Positions 35,156 to 45,355 of a stretch of DNA of 64,000 nucleotides are shown in pieces (the stretch's first letter is position 1; the number at the start of each line of letters is the position of its first letter). The notes under the pieces are model-generated. The model was not told the origin of the DNA, made no database searches, and saw nothing but the letters and a program-made list of their open reading frames with translations. A program made the translations under genes and the position numbers. The DNA comes from Opitutia bacterium ISCC 52. GTDB taxonomy: Bacteria > Verrucomicrobiota > Verrucomicrobiia > Opitutales > UBA2995. The stretch is from positions 3,987,894-4,051,893 of the forward strand of contig CP076040.1 in the NCBI GenBank assembly GCA_014529675.2. Direction: 5' to 3'.

Positions 35156-35161
35156 TGGCCG

Positions 35162-35201
35162 TTAGGCATAAGAAAAGACGGACTCAAATGAGTCCGCCTA
35201 A
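35162..35201. repeat. Imperfect palindrome at the sulfatase break
   Basis: GGACTC-AAAT-GAGTCC (35180-35195) is a perfect hairpin, and TTAGGC (35162-35167) pairs with GCCTAA (35196-35201). The arms are asymmetrically spaced. Short elements of this shape are typical of REP or MITE sequences. Confidence 0.55.
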
Positions 35202-35225
35202 GTAAAGTATAGATTACACTAACAG

Positions 35226-36116
35226 CTATTTTTGCTCTCCCATATGCAACAAGGGCAGTGGGTTTGGACTCTGGCCATCCATAAAATAGATTTTAGCCGC
35301 AGGGTCTTCGGCAATCTTCTTCAGTGCTTCCAGAGATTGTAATTGGATATAAGTTTGATTGCCTGCAACAGCATCGTTGAGCTTTCCGATCTCGTAAGCA
35401 CGCGCATCAGCCAGAACTTTAACTTTTTCAGCTTCCTGCTCAGCAGCCTGTCGGTCAGCGATTGCTCCTTCAACTTTTTGCTGCATCTCCGTTTTATAAC
35501 GCTCCAACTCAGCTTTTTCCTTCTCCACCTCTTGCTCTCGCTCCTTTTTGGACTCAATCGCTTTCATAATAAATGGCGGCAAAGTTATAGTCCGTATGAG
35601 CACTTCATCGATCAGCAGCCCCTTTTCTTCCAAGCCGCTTTTCAGATCCTCTAGAATCTGCACTTGCAATTGGTTCTGCGTTTCCTCCAGGAAAAAGTCC
35701 TCCGCACGGGCAATACTCTTACCGGCCTCCCGCAGCGTGGACCGCAGAGAGGGTATCAATTGTACCGTTACTAACCGATTCTTATCCCCATATCTAGCCA
35801 AGGTATTTGGAGTTTCAGCGGCATTCACTCGGAACTTTACACTGACATCCATTTGAGTTTGCAACTGATCCTGAGAAGGCACACTAGCGGTCTCCGTAAT
35901 GGTATCCGAGCGAATATCGAAATCATACCACTGATACAGTGGATTAACCGGAATGTGTATTCCCGAATCGTAAGGCTGCTGTACAACTTTACCAAACAAG
36001 GTTGCCACGGATACGTGCCCAGGCGAAACCGTTTTGAAAAAACGCGAGCCAAATGCCAGGATGACAATAGCTACAATGGCTACCACTATGATAGAAAAAA
36101 GTCCTTTGTTGTTCAT
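35226..36116 (-). CDS. SPFH/Band 7 (prohibitin/HflC-like) protein
   Basis: 296 residues. An N-terminal membrane anchor (about residues 7-24), the SPFH domain (SPGHVSVATLFGKV, DIRSDTITETASVPSQD, FRVNAAETP), then a long coiled coil (REQEVEKEKAELERYKTEMQ, about residues 190-240), ending with a short QSLEALKKIAEDPAAKIYF motif typical of prohibitins. Such proteins form large rings around membrane proteases or flotillin-like domains. HflK is not adjacent. Sequence looks intact. Downstream on the same strand is the sulfatase remnant. Confidence 0.9.
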   Translation of the reverse strand: MNNKGLFSIIVVAIVAIVILAFGSRFFKTVSPGHVSVATLFGKVVQQPYDSGIHIPVNPLYQWYDFDIRSDTITETASVPSQDQLQTQMDVSVKFRVNAAETPNTLARYGDKNRLVTVQLIPSLRSTLREAGKSIARAEDFFLEETQNQLQVQILEDLKSGLEEKGLLIDEVLIRTITLPPFIMKAIESKKEREQEVEKEKAELERYKTEMQQKVEGAIADRQAAEQEAEKVKVLADARAYEIGKLNDAVAGNQTYIQLQSLEALKKIAEDPAAKIYFMDGQSPNPLPLLHMGEQK

Positions 36117-36232
36117 ATAAATTTATTGATTAATTTGCACATGGTAGGTGACGACGCCCGTCACGCAACTTAAACCCACATTAAAGAAACCGCTCAGATT
36201 CCTGAATATTCAATCTGACAGGCTCAGACCAT

Positions 36233-36876
36233 TTAATCACTGAAAATGGGTAACTTCAGTATCACACGAGTGCCGTCTCCGGGCTGTTCAGTGATGAAAA
36301 TGGATCCGCCGTACAAGCGACATAGACTGTCCACAACGGATAACCCCAATCCAAGACCCTGCTGCTCCTGCTCTTCTCGATTTAATTGAATGAAAGGACC
36401 TAATTTCGAGATTTGATCATTACTCATTCCCTGCCCTCGATCAGCCACAGACAGCACATAGGAGTCTGAATCTATCACTGTGTTGATACTGACACGGGAG
36501 GCGGAGTGGGAAATTTTAAGGCATTTTCGACCAGCTGGTAGACCATGTATTCCAAATCGTCACCTTCCAGTGCCAAACCAACAGGTTGAATAAAGCGATC
36601 AACGTCGTTCTTTCTTTCCGGAAACTGATTATAAAGACGCCCTAGCACCCGATCCATGTCCACGACCTCAAAATGACAATGCGTATCGCGGTACTTGTCC
36701 GGTATTTTATCCTGACCCAGGTCGATTTGCAATTCAAGATAGCGCACATAATTAACGACCGTTTGAAGCATACGCTCTCCCGACTCCAAAATCAGGCTGC
36801 TGAAAGAATGCCCAATTGTCGGACAAGCTTCACAGTATCCTCCTGGATTTGAGCCCACAGGATAAACAGGTCTCAT
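36233..36876 (-). pseudogene. Histidine kinase remnant, truncated and frameshifted
   Basis: The first part (to 36475) has SSLILESGERMLQTVVNYVRYLELQID and VENALKF, the N box of a histidine kinase ATPase domain; the second part (36233-36478) has SVADRGQGM, GLGLGLSVVD and GGSIFITEQPGDGT, the G1/G2 boxes. They are in different frames, so a one-base shift lies near 36480, between ENALKF and DRGQG. No dimerisation domain with the phosphoacceptor histidine is recognisable, and the frame has no sensor domain. A dead kinase. Confidence 0.75.
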
Positions 36877-36939
36877 TTTCCAAGACCCATTGAGATGTGA
36901 CAGCTGGAGGGGAAGCGATCATTGCATGTACGATAGAGT

Positions 36940-37944
36940 TTAACGGAATCGCTCTACAAAACCGACCTTACGCTGCACTTTGGATAAAATCTTATAAGCC
37001 TTCTTTTGGGCAGTCTCAGCGCCAGCTTTTAAAACACCATCTAGATAGCCTTTGTCCTTTTCTACTTCTTCAAACTTTTCCCGGATAGGTCGAAGTCCTT
37101 CTACAACCACTTCGCCAACAGCCTTTTTAAAATCGCCATATCCTTTCCCGACAAACTCGGCTTCATGCTCTTCAATAGATTTACCAGAGAATCCGCTCAT
37201 AATAGAAAGCAAATTCGTGACCCCCGCTTTTTCAGGTCCCGATTTGACTTGGCTACCTGAATCGGTCACCGCGCGGGCAATTTTCTTTCGGATCACATCA
37301 GGTTCATCGGTGAGCAAGATATAAGCCCCCTGATTATCGTCCGACTTGGACATTTTCCTGGTCGGGTCTTGCAGAGAAAGCACTCGGGCTCCCGTAGTCC
37401 CAATCTTAGGCTCGGGGATCTTGAACGTTTTTGAATAAGTATGATTGAAACGCTCAGCTACATTCCTCGTTAGTTCAAGGTGTTGTTTCTGGTCTTCACC
37501 TACAGGCACAATGTCTGCATTGTAGAGCAAGATATCCGCCGCCATCAGTACGGGGTAAAAAAATAAGCCTGAATTAATGGGAGCCCCTTTGGCCGTTTTG
37601 TCTTTAAACTGCGTCATGCGCTGTAACTCACCGATGGGAGTCAAGCATCCGAGTACCCACGCGAGTTCGGTATGACCAACCACATGTGACTGAATGAAGA
37701 GCGTGCACTTTTCCGGATCCAACCCACAGGCAATATATTGGGCGACTAAGGAGCGTGTACGTTTCCGGAGATCAGCGGGCTGATAGGGTACCGTAATCGC
37801 ATGCATATCAACCAACGGGAAAAGGCAATCGTGGTCGTCCAAAAGGGACACCCAATTCTTGAGAGCACCCAAGTAGTTTCCAATGGTCAGAATGCCAGTC
37901 GGTTGTGCGGCGGTCAGGACAGTTTTTCGATCAGTGTCGCTCAT
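36940..37944 (-). CDS. trpS: Tryptophanyl-tRNA synthetase
   Basis: 334 residues, the standard length. The class I HIGH-like signature is TGILTIGNYLGAL, the KMSKS motif appears exactly (RKMSKSDDN), and GEDQKQHLELTRNVA binds tryptophan/ATP. Essential enzyme that charges tRNA-Trp. It lies downstream of rny on the same strand, a 85-bp gap. No defects, in contrast to the histidine kinase remnant next to it. Confidence 0.97.
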   Translation of the reverse strand: MSDTDRKTVLTAAQPTGILTIGNYLGALKNWVSLLDDHDCLFPLVDMHAITVPYQPADLRKRTRSLVAQYIACGLDPEKCTLFIQSHVVGHTELAWVLGCLTPIGELQRMTQFKDKTAKGAPINSGLFFYPVLMAADILLYNADIVPVGEDQKQHLELTRNVAERFNHTYSKTFKIPEPKIGTTGARVLSLQDPTRKMSKSDDNQGAYILLTDEPDVIRKKIARAVTDSGSQVKSGPEKAGVTNLLSIMSGFSGKSIEEHEAEFVGKGYGDFKKAVGEVVVEGLRPIREKFEEVEKDKGYLDGVLKAGAETAQKKAYKILSKVQRKVGFVERFR

Positions 37945-38029
37945 AAATTTACAAACGAGTTAGCTAGGCAGAGAACTTTTCACGATTCAACTATTAAGCC
38001 ACCGATCATTCATTGAAGATTTTCAGCTT

Positions 38030-39556
38030 CTAGGTTGCCGTCTCGGTAAACCGCTGTTCGCGAATAACCGTAACTTTGATCGTGCTTGGATATTGTAGTT
38101 CTTCCTCAATGCGATTGCGAATCTTTCGGGCAATTCGCTGGGCATCCAGCTCTTCAACCTTGTCAGGTTCAACCATCACTCGAATTTCGCGCCCCGCTTG
38201 AATGGCATAGACCTCGGTCACACCATCCATATCCCGAGCAATACTTTCCAATCGCTCCAAACGTTTCACGTAGGCATCCAGGGATTCTACTCGGGCACCC
38301 GGTCTGGTAGCGGATACAGAATCAGCGATCATGAGGAGTGGCGCATACAAACTCGTAGGATCTACTTCCTTGTGGTGCGCTTCAACGGCGTTAGCGACCG
38401 CTTCATTTTCTCCATAATCTCGGAGCATCTTGGCTCCCATGGTGGCATGACTCCCCTCATACTCATGCTCAACGGCCTTTCCAATGTCGTGGAGCAACCC
38501 AGCACGTTTTGCCAGGTTAGGGTCGAGCCCCATTTCGGAAGCAAGCATAGAGCAAATATATGCACACTCAATCGAGTGCTCTAGTGTATTCTGATTAAAC
38601 GAATAGCGATATTTCAACTTACCCAATAAACTGAGTATATCATCGGGAATGCCAGTCAGGTTCAATGTCTGAACCGCTGACTCACCATATTGGTAGACAA
38701 GGTTCTCAATCTCTTTTTGCCCACTCTGGATCGATTCCTCAATACTCGCGGGATGTATTCGCCCATCCTTGACTAAAATCTCTAGCGCAACGCGCGCAGC
38801 TTCACGGCGGACAGGGTCAAAACAAGAGATCAAGACACTCCCAGGCAGCTCATCAATCATCAAGGTGACTCCAGTAAGAGCCTCGAAAGCTTTTATATTG
38901 CGCCCTTCCTTGCCAATAATTCGGCCTTTCATTTCATCATTGGGAAGCTCAACCGTAGACGCTGAATTACTTGCATCCGGCTTGCTGGCTATGCGTTGCA
39001 TCGTGGTCAGAATGATTTGCTTAGCTTCGCGTTGCACCTCTTGTTCCGATGCCGATAATAGCTCTTTGCGCAAATCCTGGAGCTCAAGCTCGCACTCGCG
39101 CCTTATTTCCTCCTCCAATTGATCCCGCAGCTCCGCGGTGTCCAAATTACTTAAGTCCTCCAGTTTTTGGCGGTACTCGGAGGCGGCTGCTTTCATCACA
39201 TCCGACTCGGATTCAAACGTAGATTCACGTTTGCTTAGCGATGCTTTCAGGGATTCCAGATCTGCCCCTGCCCGCTTCAAAGAAGCTTCTTGAGCTTCAA
39301 GTGCATGCTCCCGTTCAGTAAGCCCAGACTTCAGACGTTCAATGTCCTGTTCCAGGTCTTGTCGTTGTTTTCTTATTTCCAGGTAAGCTTCGGCCAACTG
39401 CTGTTTGCGGTCAACCAACGCTTCTTTGTGCGCAATTTCAATGATTCGGGAAGCTTCAGCCCGGACTTTTGCTCGGTATCGAACAGTAAAGATCCATGAT
39501 GCCAATATTCCCAACGCCACACCCAGTACACCAAAAGTTAGCGTGTTCGGGTCCAT
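38030..39556 (-). CDS. rny: Ribonuclease Y
   Basis: 508 residues, the normal length. An N-terminal membrane helix (about residues 6-24), a long coiled coil (30-190) with many Glu/Lys heptads, a KH RNA-binding domain (GRIIGKEGRNIKAFEALTG), and an HD domain (RAGLLHDIGKAVEHEYEGSH) with the metal-binding His-Asp pair. Membrane-bound endoribonuclease that starts mRNA decay. An RNase E/G homologue lies at 41118, so the organism has both decay systems. Confidence 0.97.
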   Translation of the reverse strand: MDPNTLTFGVLGVALGILASWIFTVRYRAKVRAEASRIIEIAHKEALVDRKQQLAEAYLEIRKQRQDLEQDIERLKSGLTEREHALEAQEASLKRAGADLESLKASLSKRESTFESESDVMKAAASEYRQKLEDLSNLDTAELRDQLEEEIRRECELELQDLRKELLSASEQEVQREAKQIILTTMQRIASKPDASNSASTVELPNDEMKGRIIGKEGRNIKAFEALTGVTLMIDELPGSVLISCFDPVRREAARVALEILVKDGRIHPASIEESIQSGQKEIENLVYQYGESAVQTLNLTGIPDDILSLLGKLKYRYSFNQNTLEHSIECAYICSMLASEMGLDPNLAKRAGLLHDIGKAVEHEYEGSHATMGAKMLRDYGENEAVANAVEAHHKEVDPTSLYAPLLMIADSVSATRPGARVESLDAYVKRLERLESIARDMDGVTEVYAIQAGREIRVMVEPDKVEELDAQRIARKIRNRIEEELQYPSTIKVTVIREQRFTETAT

Positions 39557-39711
39557 AATTCAATTTCAGTTTCAATTTCAAAGAGGCTAAAAACCTGAAT
39601 CATCAATGGGTTAGGTCAATTGAAAACATCGATTTTAGGATTCCCTATATCTGATCGATACTGGTAAAACTCTACCCGTATTCGCTCAATGGGCTAAATT
39701 CAGGATAAATC

Positions 39712-41028
39712 GTGCTGAATCGTGCCAGTTACCGCTTCACCCGACCTTATCGTGCGTCTGTTCCTTTGATTTCAGATATTCTACAGTCTATTCTACGTCC
39801 CAGCCGTCGAGCTGGAGCTACTCAAACGACTGGTTTGAATCGTGAAGATCATGCGCGCTGGGATTGGGTTAGCCCCATTTGCATCCTCATTCTAGCCATT
39901 AGCGGTGTATTTTTCATCTACAGTGCACAACTCAACTCCATCTATTCGAATTGGACCGAACAGATTATTTGGATTTTCCTAGGAGCGTTTGTCTACCTGT
40001 TCGTCTCATTCATCGATTACGATATCTACATGAAATACGGCCACTGGCTGTATATTCTTACCCTCATTCTACTCGTTGCAGTCCTTATCCCCGGGATCGG
40101 GCTCAAGATAGATGGAGCAAGGCGATGGCTCGATCTGGGACTACTCAATTATCAGCCATCCGAATTAGCGAAAATTTCGGTAATGCTCATCGTCTCCAGT
40201 ATCTTGGCTCGATCGGAAATCGGCAAGATCACTGAATCCTTGACCGCCTTGGTAAAAGTTGCCTTGGTTGTCCTCTTCCCAATGGTGGTCATTCTGGCAC
40301 AACCGGATTTGGGAACTTCACTCGTTCTTATCCCCATGGTACTTGGTCTGTTATACGTTTCCAACCTCTCAATGCGGTTTTTCACAACCGTGTTTCTAGG
40401 CTGTGTTTTCGTAATCGGAGCTGTAACCTGGGATGTGAACCGTTACGCTAACTTTCTCGAAGAAAATAACTACACTCCAACAAACCACAACCGTGCTTAT
40501 GAGGAGCATTCTTACCTGCCTTACCTGAGGGATTACCAACGGAATCGGATTCTTACCTTTCTGATGCCGGAAAAAGTAGATCCCAAAGGAAGTGGCTGGA
40601 ACCTGAATCAATCATTGATATCAGTAGGTTCCGGTGGTCTCACAGGCAAAGGATGGACCGAAGGCACCCAGGCAAAATTGGGGTATTTACCGCGCTCCGT
40701 AGCGCACAATGATTTTATCTTCTCCGTTCTCGCGGAGGAGAAAGGGTTTTTAGGCAGTCTTACTGTTCTCAGCCTCACAGGTATCCTCTTACTTAATGGC
40801 GTGCGAATCGCCAGCAAAGCAAGAGACCGATTTGGTATGTTTCTCGCCGTAGGCGTGACCATTATTTTTGCGATTCATGCCTTAGTAAATATCGGAATGA
40901 CCATTGGAATGATGCCGATCACAGGACTGCCACTCCCATTCTTAAGTTATGGAGGCTCCTTCCTCCTGAGCTGCTGCATTTTGCAAGGCATTGTTCAATC
41001 TGTTTACCGACACCGAAAAGCTTTCTAG
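39712..41028 (+). CDS. rodA: Rod shape-determining protein RodA (SEDS glycosyltransferase)
   Basis: 438 residues from GTG 39712. Ten or so membrane helices; SEDS marks are GARRWLDLGLLNYQPSELAKIS, the catalytic-aspartate loop region ILAQPDLGTS, a periplasmic loop with the QSLISVGSGGLTGKGW block, and GLPLPFLSYGGS near the C-terminus. RodA polymerises peptidoglycan glycan strands in the elongasome with a class B PBP. An N-terminal extension of about 55 residues precedes the first helix. No mre genes or PBP2 in the window. Confidence 0.95.
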   Translation: MLNRASYRFTRPYRASVPLISDILQSILRPSRRAGATQTTGLNREDHARWDWVSPICILILAISGVFFIYSAQLNSIYSNWTEQIIWIFLGAFVYLFVSFIDYDIYMKYGHWLYILTLILLVAVLIPGIGLKIDGARRWLDLGLLNYQPSELAKISVMLIVSSILARSEIGKITESLTALVKVALVVLFPMVVILAQPDLGTSLVLIPMVLGLLYVSNLSMRFFTTVFLGCVFVIGAVTWDVNRYANFLEENNYTPTNHNRAYEEHSYLPYLRDYQRNRILTFLMPEKVDPKGSGWNLNQSLISVGSGGLTGKGWTEGTQAKLGYLPRSVAHNDFIFSVLAEEKGFLGSLTVLSLTGILLLNGVRIASKARDRFGMFLAVGVTIIFAIHALVNIGMTIGMMPITGLPLPFLSYGGSFLLSCCILQGIVQSVYRHRKAF

Positions 41029-41117
41029 CCCAATGGATCCGTTATTACATAAAGAACAACTTTGCTCAGCTCAGCCAGGGGTGAACCCAGCCTCCACCGA
41101 TAGGCAAATAATACATC

Positions 41118-42875
41118 ATGAGCGAAAAAAAATCACACAAGCGTTCGAACATTTCGGAAGCCAAATTAGACAAGAAACTGAGGAAACCACCGGAAGAACA
41201 GACTCCGGAACCCCTTCCTTCTGGTGAAATAAAAAAACAAGCGAAGAAACGCGCTAAAAAAGGCCGTCCGCTGATCAAGCGGGTTATCAACGCGATTAAA
41301 AAGGAAAATCCTGTTTACCGGGAAGTCATCATCAATTCCGAACCACTTGAAACCCGAGTGGCGGTTTTGGAGGATGGAGTCATTGAACGATTCGAAGTTG
41401 AACGAGTCGGAGAAGATCGCCTTGTAGGAGGCGTTTTCAAAGGCAAGATCCAGAATTTGGAGCCAGGACTGAAAGCTGCCTTTGTTGATATTGGGCAACC
41501 CAAGAATGCGTTTCTCCATTACTGGGATATTGTTCCAGCGGCCAATGACAATAGTATCGAAGTTGTCCGCCGTAATACCAAGGAGCCGAATAAGAAAAAG
41601 AAGAAGATCGATCTACGAGACATTCCTAGCCTCTACCCGATCGGCACGGATATCGTTGTTCAGATCACCAAGGGACAGATCGGGACCAAAGGTCCCAGAA
41701 CGACTACCAACATAGCCCTACCAGGCCGCTTTCTAGTATTGATGCCTTTCAACGATCAATGCGGTATCTCACGCAAGATCGAGGATAACAAGGAGCGCGC
41801 ACGCCTCCGCAAAGTTATCAAGTCACTCACCATTCCCGACGGCATGGGAATCATCATCCGCACAGCGGGTGAAGGGAAAAAGCTACGCTACTTCATCCGA
41901 GATCTGCACATCCTACTCAAAACGTGGGAAACCATGGAAACGCAGATCAATACCGAAAAGGGAACCGCCTGCCTCTACCGCGAACCGGATCTGGTTGAAC
42001 GCACCTGTCGCGATTTTCTCACCGAAGAAGTAGATCGAGTGATAATCGATAATCCCAAAGACTGGGAGCGAATGCGAACCGCGATCGCGCAGATCTCGAA
42101 ACGTTCGATGAGCAAGATCCATCAATTCAAAGATTCGATCCCCATTTACGAGCGCTTCAACATCGAGCGCCAGATTGAACAGACATTTCAGCGGCGTGTT
42201 CCACTCCCTTCGGGTGGAGAAATCGTTATCGAAGAAACGGAAGCCTTGGTCGCGGTCGACGTGAATACCGGTTCTCACAGAAATAAGGACGGCAAGGACA
42301 AGAACTACATATTACAGGTAAATCTTGAGTCCGCTTCTGAGGTCGCACGGCAAATTCGCCTGAGAAATATTGGCGGACTGATCATCATCGATTTCATCGA
42401 TATGAAGAACCGTCGCGATCGACAGGCGGTCTACAATCGCATGCGACGCGAGATGGAAGATGATAAGGCGAAAAACCATATCCTTCCGATTTCCCAGCTC
42501 GGCATCATGCAGATGACCAGGCAGCGCCAGGAAGTGAGTATCGGCACAGGACTCTATACCGGCTGCCCATACTGTAACGGCCGTGGTATCGTAAAATCGC
42601 CTCGAACGATCAGTGTCGAAATCCAACGTCAGATCACATCTATTCTAAGACGCTTGAAGCCAAAGCTTCAGGCAAACGGACAAGCTGATGATGGCCTGAC
42701 GATTCGAGTCATGCTCAATCCAACCGTTTTGGAACGCCTCCGCAGTGAAGATGAATCACTCCTCGTAGATATCGAAAGGCTCTATGACGTGAAGCTTTCA
42801 TTCAGAGCGGATGTATCTTACCACATGGAGAACTTCCGGCTCGTCAACGCAGTGACTGGCGAAGAGCTCCAGTAA
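41118..42875 (+). CDS. rng: Ribonuclease E/G family endoribonuclease
   Basis: 585 residues. A basic N-terminal tail of about 55 residues is followed by the S1 domain ([22 protein letters not shown] and NAFLHYWD), the RNase H-like and DNase-like parts with catalytic Asp in VAVDVNTGS and [11 protein letters not shown], and a zinc-link-like [10 protein letters not shown]. No long RNase E-type scaffold follows, so RNase G is the better label. It processes rRNA and mRNA 5' ends. It starts 89 bp after rodA and ends before a strong terminator. Confidence 0.95.
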   Translation: MSEKKSHKRSNISEAKLDKKLRKPPEEQTPEPLPSGEIKKQAKKRAKKGRPLIKRVINAIKKENPVYREVIINSEPLETRVAVLEDGVIERFEVERVGEDRLVGGVFKGKIQNLEPGLKAAFVDIGQPKNAFLHYWDIVPAANDNSIEVVRRNTKEPNKKKKKIDLRDIPSLYPIGTDIVVQITKGQIGTKGPRTTTNIALPGRFLVLMPFNDQCGISRKIEDNKERARLRKVIKSLTIPDGMGIIIRTAGEGKKLRYFIRDLHILLKTWETMETQINTEKGTACLYREPDLVERTCRDFLTEEVDRVIIDNPKDWERMRTAIAQISKRSMSKIHQFKDSIPIYERFNIERQIEQTFQRRVPLPSGGEIVIEETEALVAVDVNTGSHRNKDGKDKNYILQVNLESASEVARQIRLRNIGGLIIIDFIDMKNRRDRQAVYNRMRREMEDDKAKNHILPISQLGIMQMTRQRQEVSIGTGLYTGCPYCNGRGIVKSPRTISVEIQRQITSILRRLKPKLQANGQADDGLTIRVMLNPTVLERLRSEDESLLVDIERLYDVKLSFRADVSYHMENFRLVNAVTGEELQ

Positions 42876-42897
42876 TCCGGATTCACATATTTATGCA

Positions 42898-42925
42898 AAG
42901 GCCTCCGATCATTCGGGGGCCTTTT
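42898..42925. terminator. Rho-independent terminator
   Basis: AAAGGCCTCCGA pairs with TCGGGGGCCTTT around a 4-nt TCAT loop (one G-T pair), followed by T-rich sequence. It lies between the convergent RNase gene and the IMPase-like gene and overlaps the last two bases of the latter. Confidence 0.85.
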
Positions 42926-43943
42926 ATTTTCCGAAGTGCTCTAAATATATCTGCTTAAAGGCCGGTCTTAAGTTCCCCGCCAATTTCTCATTCGCGTAGG
43001 CAACCCAAGCGATGGGCGTGACCGTATCCAAAGGTCCCTGCACTTCCCCGCCAAGCGGATCTTCGTAAATGCATCCAGCTTCCGTAAGCAACAAGCCGGC
43101 AGCTGCATCGTAAGGATGACAGGTCAGAGAATGCCCCAAGCCTAAGGATCCCAGCACAGCGGGACGGATATCACCAAAAAAACGGTAATGCCCCACGAGC
43201 ATCTCATACATCTGCCCACCCGTACTAATGTACTGATCATCAAAAATTACCGGAGACGCATCCTTACCATAATGATCCAATGCTTGCCAAAGCTCCCTCT
43301 CGATCTGTGCGGTTAATTCCTTTCCTTCAGGAAAAAACTTAACGAGGGCTGCGAATCCGTGACTGACAGTATCGGCTGCAGAAGGCCGGATCTGAACTGC
43401 TTGATTCGCACCCGATTCTAAATTCTGCCGAACCGCTACAATCCCTTCTCGTCCACAACCAAGGAATCCACTCACTTGATCAGCGTATGATTGCTTCGTT
43501 GTTGGAAGCTCGGTCAACATGGCCACTTCAATATCTGATAACTGATTATCATCAAACTTCTGTGGAGCCAGCCCAGCAATCACCCAGGCCGATCTTTTAT
43601 CGTACATCAGCTCACGCGTACCATCGATAGGGTCGATGATTACTTTATACAGCGTATCAGATAGTTGAGTACCTTTTGGAAAAATGACTGGGGCGTGATC
43701 TTCCAAGCCCTCGGCCACAACCTCTACGGGACTATCTGCTGGCCAATGCTCTTCAATCCAATGAAGCAAAGCTTCTTCGCTGAAACGATCGATGGCATAA
43801 ATGGTATCTGACTCAGAGACGGAACTTACCGATGACAGCTCGGAAGCGCTGAGACCTGTTCGCTGCTCAATCACGAATGACTGAACGGCGGATCCCAATT
43901 CGCACAGTAGGCTCCTTAGCCTCTCTTTTCCCTCTGATTTCAT
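42924..43943 (-). CDS. Inositol monophosphatase-family enzyme
   Basis: 339 residues. The metal-binding motifs are EGLEDH (motif 1 Glu), IDPIDGTREL (DPxDGT) and a C-terminal HPYDAAAG in place of the usual WD.AAG. The family includes inositol monophosphatases, fructose-1,6-bisphosphatases and PAP/PAPS phosphatases. An N-terminal helical part is longer than in SuhB. Which substrate is uncertain; a role in sulfate or glycan metabolism is possible given the sulfated-glycan genes elsewhere. Ends at the terminator shared with the RNase gene. Confidence 0.85.
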   Translation of the reverse strand: MKSEGKERLRSLLCELGSAVQSFVIEQRTGLSASELSSVSSVSESDTIYAIDRFSEEALLHWIEEHWPADSPVEVVAEGLEDHAPVIFPKGTQLSDTLYKVIIDPIDGTRELMYDKRSAWVIAGLAPQKFDDNQLSDIEVAMLTELPTTKQSYADQVSGFLGCGREGIVAVRQNLESGANQAVQIRPSAADTVSHGFAALVKFFPEGKELTAQIERELWQALDHYGKDASPVIFDDQYISTGGQMYEMLVGHYRFFGDIRPAVLGSLGLGHSLTCHPYDAAAGLLLTEAGCIYEDPLGGEVQGPLDTVTPIAWVAYANEKLAGNLRPAFKQIYLEHFGK

Positions 43944-44011
43944 CGTGTTAATTCAAAGGACTAAATGCGTAGAGATTGATGCAGGCCAGTCTTATGACAG
44001 ACAGCCAAAAT

Positions 44012-44296
44012 TCAGAAGATATTCAATTCAGGGATTGGAACGACAAACTTGCCTCCCCATTCCCGGATATGGCTCATCTGCTCGGAAATTTCTTCTTTGA
44101 GATTCCAGGGTAAAATAAACACATAGTCGGGTTTGGTTTCCGCAATTTTGTCGGGACTAAATACCGGAATGCACATGCCTGGTGTAAGCTTTCCAGCTTT
44201 GGCCGGACTCCGGTCCACGGTGTAAGCCATGTCTTCGGTTCGAATGCCACAGTAGTTGAGCATCGTGTTTCCCATTTTGAAGTACTCATTTCTCAT
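44012..44296 (-). pseudogene. C-methyltransferase (Methyltransf_14) C-terminal remnant
   Basis: The frame from ATG 44296 reads MGNTMLNYCGIRTEDMAYTVD, then LTPGMCIPVFSPDKI, then PDYVFILPWNLKEEI and ends WGGKFVVPIPEL. This is the conserved C-terminal substrate-binding part of NDP-hexose C-methyltransferases. The zinc-binding N-terminus and the SAM domain (about 300 residues) are missing. The remnant overlaps the end of the glycosyltransferase gene by about 10 bp, so the truncation point lies at that junction. It would once have tailored a deoxysugar of a surface glycan. Confidence 0.8.
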
Positions 44297-45230
44297 GGGT
44301 TGATTCAGTCTTGGGAGATTTAAAAAACAGACGAAGCGCATTCTTTATATCCAGCCAATATTGCTTGCGACCACTTAAGCGCTGGCGCCTTGTCAATGAA
44401 TACCAGAGACAGAACATTCGATCGGACCAGGGAATGGGTATCGTAAATATACTCCGAACGTTCTCCCAGGTCATTTTCCAGTAGGGAAATCGAATTTTAT
44501 CTCCGATGTCTACGGGCCGCCAGATCTTGTCGTAAGCGTAAAATTGTTGCCCGGAATCTTTCCATGAACTTTGTTCGTGGTAGCGACGCTCAAATAAATA
44601 TTCGGGGTGCAAATAGAACTTTCCATAGAGTGCCAACTGACCTTCGAGCGTCGTGTCCGAACAAATCCACTGCGCCATTTTACACGTCTTTCGAAGCACA
44701 TCCGATCGAATGACACCGTATACTTGTAATGTAGAATGCGTTCCAAATACAGCATCACGAAACCGAAGATGTGGACGGTCAGATTCATGCTCCATCTCAG
44801 GCTCCTCATACCGATGGTATAAACTCCCATCGCCCTTTATTGCGTCGTTGTTGGGCCAACAACAAACATAGTCAGGGCGTTCCTCCAATGCTTCAACGCA
44901 AGCCTCTAAGAAGCGTGGTCGGATGCGGTCATCGTAGGCCGCCCAATTGAAATACTTTCCACGGGACAAATCGAAGGTGTTGTTAAAATTCCAAGGCCCA
45001 CCGCGATTTTCTTCATACCGTATATAGCGAATGCGTGAGTCCTTTTTGGCATACTCCTCACAAATAGATTGGGTCGCATCCGTACTCGCATTGTCAGATA
45101 TCACTACCTCGAAATCTGTGAATGTCTGGTTGAGAATCGAATCCAGGGACTCTCTCAGATACTTTTCCCCATTGTACAGAGGCAATCCAACAGATACCAT
45201 TGGATCGGAAGTGGAGGATGAATCAGACAT
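44286..45230 (-). CDS. Family 2 glycosyltransferase
   Basis: 314 residues with the GT-A fold: VSVGLPLYNGEKYLRESLDS, VISDNAST at the nucleotide-binding loop, NFNNTFDLSRGKYFNWAAYDD with the metal-binding DD, and a C-terminal aromatic region (RFLEACVEALEERPDYVCCW). Membrane helices are absent, so it acts at the inner face of the membrane on a lipid-linked or protein acceptor. It precedes a C-methyltransferase remnant on the same strand, so it likely belonged to a larger capsule or O-antigen locus of which most is lost. AT-rich sequence upstream (45290-45330) probably holds the promoter. Confidence 0.9.
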   Translation of the reverse strand: MSDSSSTSDPMVSVGLPLYNGEKYLRESLDSILNQTFTDFEVVISDNASTDATQSICEEYAKKDSRIRYIRYEENRGGPWNFNNTFDLSRGKYFNWAAYDDRIRPRFLEACVEALEERPDYVCCWPNNDAIKGDGSLYHRYEEPEMEHESDRPHLRFRDAVFGTHSTLQVYGVIRSDVLRKTCKMAQWICSDTTLEGQLALYGKFYLHPEYLFERRYHEQSSWKDSGQQFYAYDKIWRPVDIGDKIRFPYWKMTWENVRSIFTIPIPWSDRMFCLWYSLTRRQRLSGRKQYWLDIKNALRLFFKSPKTESTHEK

Positions 45231-45355
45231 TAGCTATTAAGATGGGATAAAGGGGGAAATCCAGAGGACATCTGCATTCCGAACAAAATTTTGAATTGGT
45301 TAGCCTATATTTTAATATATTTTTGTAATCTGAAACGACCATCAAGGGCACTAAG

